DNA from: Symbiodinium natans
Lineage: Eukaryota; Sar; Dinophyceae; Suessiales; Symbiodiniaceae
Assembly: GCA_905221605.1 (NCBI GenBank)
Contig: CAJNDS010002412.1
Location: 1,443,386-1,507,385, forward strand
Reading direction: 5' to 3'
DNA length: 64,000 nucleotides
Both the position numbers and the translations under genes were made by a program. This document shows positions 62,296 to 64,000 of this stretch, in pieces; the stretch's first letter is position 1, and every line of letters starts with the position of its first letter. The notes beneath the pieces were generated by a model. The model saw nothing but the letters and a program-made list of their open reading frames with translations. It was not told the origin of the DNA and made no database searches.

Positions 62296-64000
62296 TACAC
62301 CCTAACTCAGTTCTGCGCGAAAGCCCTCGGTGCTGTCCAGGACTATCTGGACACACCTCGACAACACTCATGCATCCCTACTCATGGTTCCCAAAAGGAA
62401 CCCCCTAGCCCCAATATCCTTGAGTCTTCTCTGGGGTCTAGGCTCGTTAGGGTTTATAAAGGGTTTAGGGGGTTTAGGTTTTAGGGTTTAGGGATTCTGC
62501 CCTGGCAGGTTCAAGTCGCTCAGGGGGCTGGTCAGCAAAAGATGTCATGAAGGTCGAGTGCTCAAGGAGGTTGACGGCAAACCCTGAAAAGTAGCTGCAG
62601 ACTTGAGGCAAGAGCCCCAAATCGAACGGGGAGCTGCGGTTGAGAGTTTAGGGTTTTAAAGGGCTCGAAATCCTTAAGCTGGAGAGAAAGAAGCCTCACT
62701 CTCAGCCCAGTTTCCACACGGGCCTATACGAAGCCCTATAACGGACTCAGAAGCCGGCGGCTACAACACACAGAAGCTTGGTTCACCTCTCCTGTACACC
62801 CAAGCCCGACAAAAGCCCCCCTGATACATCTGTCTAGACTTAAGACAGCATAAACCCTAAACCCTTAACACTAAACCGCAAACGCTAACCCCAAACCTAA
62901 CCTCTGTGTATGGAAACTCTGGACCACCCGGCCCAACCCCTAGATACGTCCCGCTGGAACTCCACCAAGTGAGCTGACAAAGGGCCCGGGCCGAACGATC
63001 AGAGGTGTGCTGAAAGCCCGGCCTAGCCACCTTGTCTCTTGGGTTTTTTAGAGTTTAGGGTTTAGGGTTTAGGGACGTTTCTGGAGGGGTCGTGAAAATC
63101 GTGTGCTTCTTGGATTCGGGTATTGCAGGCGACAGCAACTGGGAGTGTAGCACCAAAACAAAGCGCCAACAGGGGTACGGCTGCAAAAAGGGGAATGATG
63201 GCCCAGGAGAGTTCTTTGGAGGGAGGTCCGGGGCGAATTGGGGACTTGGAGGGGGCCTAAGCGTGTTGGGTTACATGGTGGTGGGATGCCAGGCGCTCAG
63301 GGCAGAATGTTATAGGAAGTACTTCACGAACTCTATGAGGGTTGATAGGGTTTAGGGTTCGTGTTTAGGGTGTAGGGTTGAGGGCTTAGGGTTTAGGAAT
63401 CCCACGAACACGCTTCAAATGCCAACAGATGTGGAAGCCCTAAGCTCACCCGACCCCCGGAGAAAGGGCTCTCCCCCTAAACCGTTGAGCGCCCAAAAGT
63501 TCAGACTTCCAAGTTGCCAAATTAGACATGCGAGCCCATATTATGGGGTTTCGGAAATTAGGGGTACCTTCTTGGGGTCCTTGTTTTTAGGGGATCTTAC
63601 TATTTGGGGGGTCCATTTAAGGGTCCTCTATGATCGCGAACCCCATATGCCTGTGGTAGTCCGAAGTGTCTGTTGGCTTTATGGGCTCTGAGGTTGGGAG
63701 CTTCTGGCGTTCTGGCCCCAGGATTTCTTGAGTCTTGCGTCCCAGCTTGGGGGACTCTCCCTAAACCCTAAACCCTAAACCCGAAACCCTGACCAGGACC
63801 CCGCAAGCCCAATGCTCCGGCTTGTTTGACTTCCTGATCTCCAGCGCTGAGACGGAGGCGCCTCACCTGCCCCTGGGGCCTCCTGCGACCTCGAGGAGGT
63901 AGGGGAGGAATGGGAGGAAGGGTTTAATTGCTGTTTAGAAGACCTTCTTCGGGAGCAGTATGACGCATTCTTCAGATGGGTCGGTTTGACGAAGTCTCGG
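62296..64000. other. Gene-free mosaic to the window edge
   Basis: Short telomeric blocks near 62460, 62850, 63048, 63340-63390 and 63760-63795, and one CATATGGGG element (63537-63649). The final 200 bp are ordinary unique sequence. No gene recognised. Confidence 0.55.
63537..63649. mobile_element. 113-bp palindromic element, CATATGGGG family
   Basis: Ends CATATTATGGGGTTTCGGAA and ATCGCGAACCCCATATG are imperfect inverted repeats; shares AAATTAGGGGTACCTTCTTG with 43561-43672. Confidence 0.65.

Overview
This window looks like nuclear DNA of a dinoflagellate-type protist. Three things point that way: plant/dinoflagellate-type telomere heptamers (TTTAGGG/CCCTAAA) throughout, eukaryotic Tc1/mariner-type transposase genes, and a single-exon multi-membrane protein with the split 'FISHSW ... 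VCIDQ ... LWCLYE' signature that I associate with large dinoflagellate gene families. No rRNA, tRNA, CRISPR array or bacterial operon was seen, and genus cannot be assigned from the sequence.

Positions 1-16992 are a head-to-tail tandem array of a ~4.99 kb unit. The window holds one partial copy at the left edge, one copy interrupted by a 100-N gap (clearly collapsed, about 2.2 kb short), one complete copy and one copy with a deletion. Read along the minus strand, each unit carries a 126-bp minisatellite, a DDE transposase gene (377 aa), a ~290-bp near-perfect AT-rich palindrome, a 624-codon frame for a protein that looks like a rolling-circle Rep (HUH-like motif, then a superfamily-3-like ATPase), and a spacer with two ~95-bp iteron-like repeats. 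A mobile-element transposase and a Rep-like protein sharing one tandemly amplified unit with a large palindrome is the most unusual system in the window. Rolling-circle amplification or a circular episome is a testable explanation, not a demonstrated one.

The array stops abruptly at 16992, a few bases before a 226-bp terminal-inverted-repeat element (16998-17223) and a (TAC)n microsatellite (17230-17402).

From about 17.6 kb to the right edge the DNA is a mosaic: short unique islands (about 60 bp to 3.5 kb) separated by dozens of interstitial telomeric blocks in both orientations, some joined head-to-head. Scattered among them are several families of short palindromic MITE-like elements, AT microsatellites and long C or G runs. 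I see no convincing gene here except one.

That gene (56257-57768, minus) encodes a 503-aa predicted polytopic membrane protein with a TIR-like/FISHSW module. Its 5' side abuts a telomeric block. Downstream lies a pair of inverted ~0.6-0.7 kb segments (54168-54790 and 55351-56083) whose parts are in circularly permuted order, suggesting reintegration from a DNA circle.
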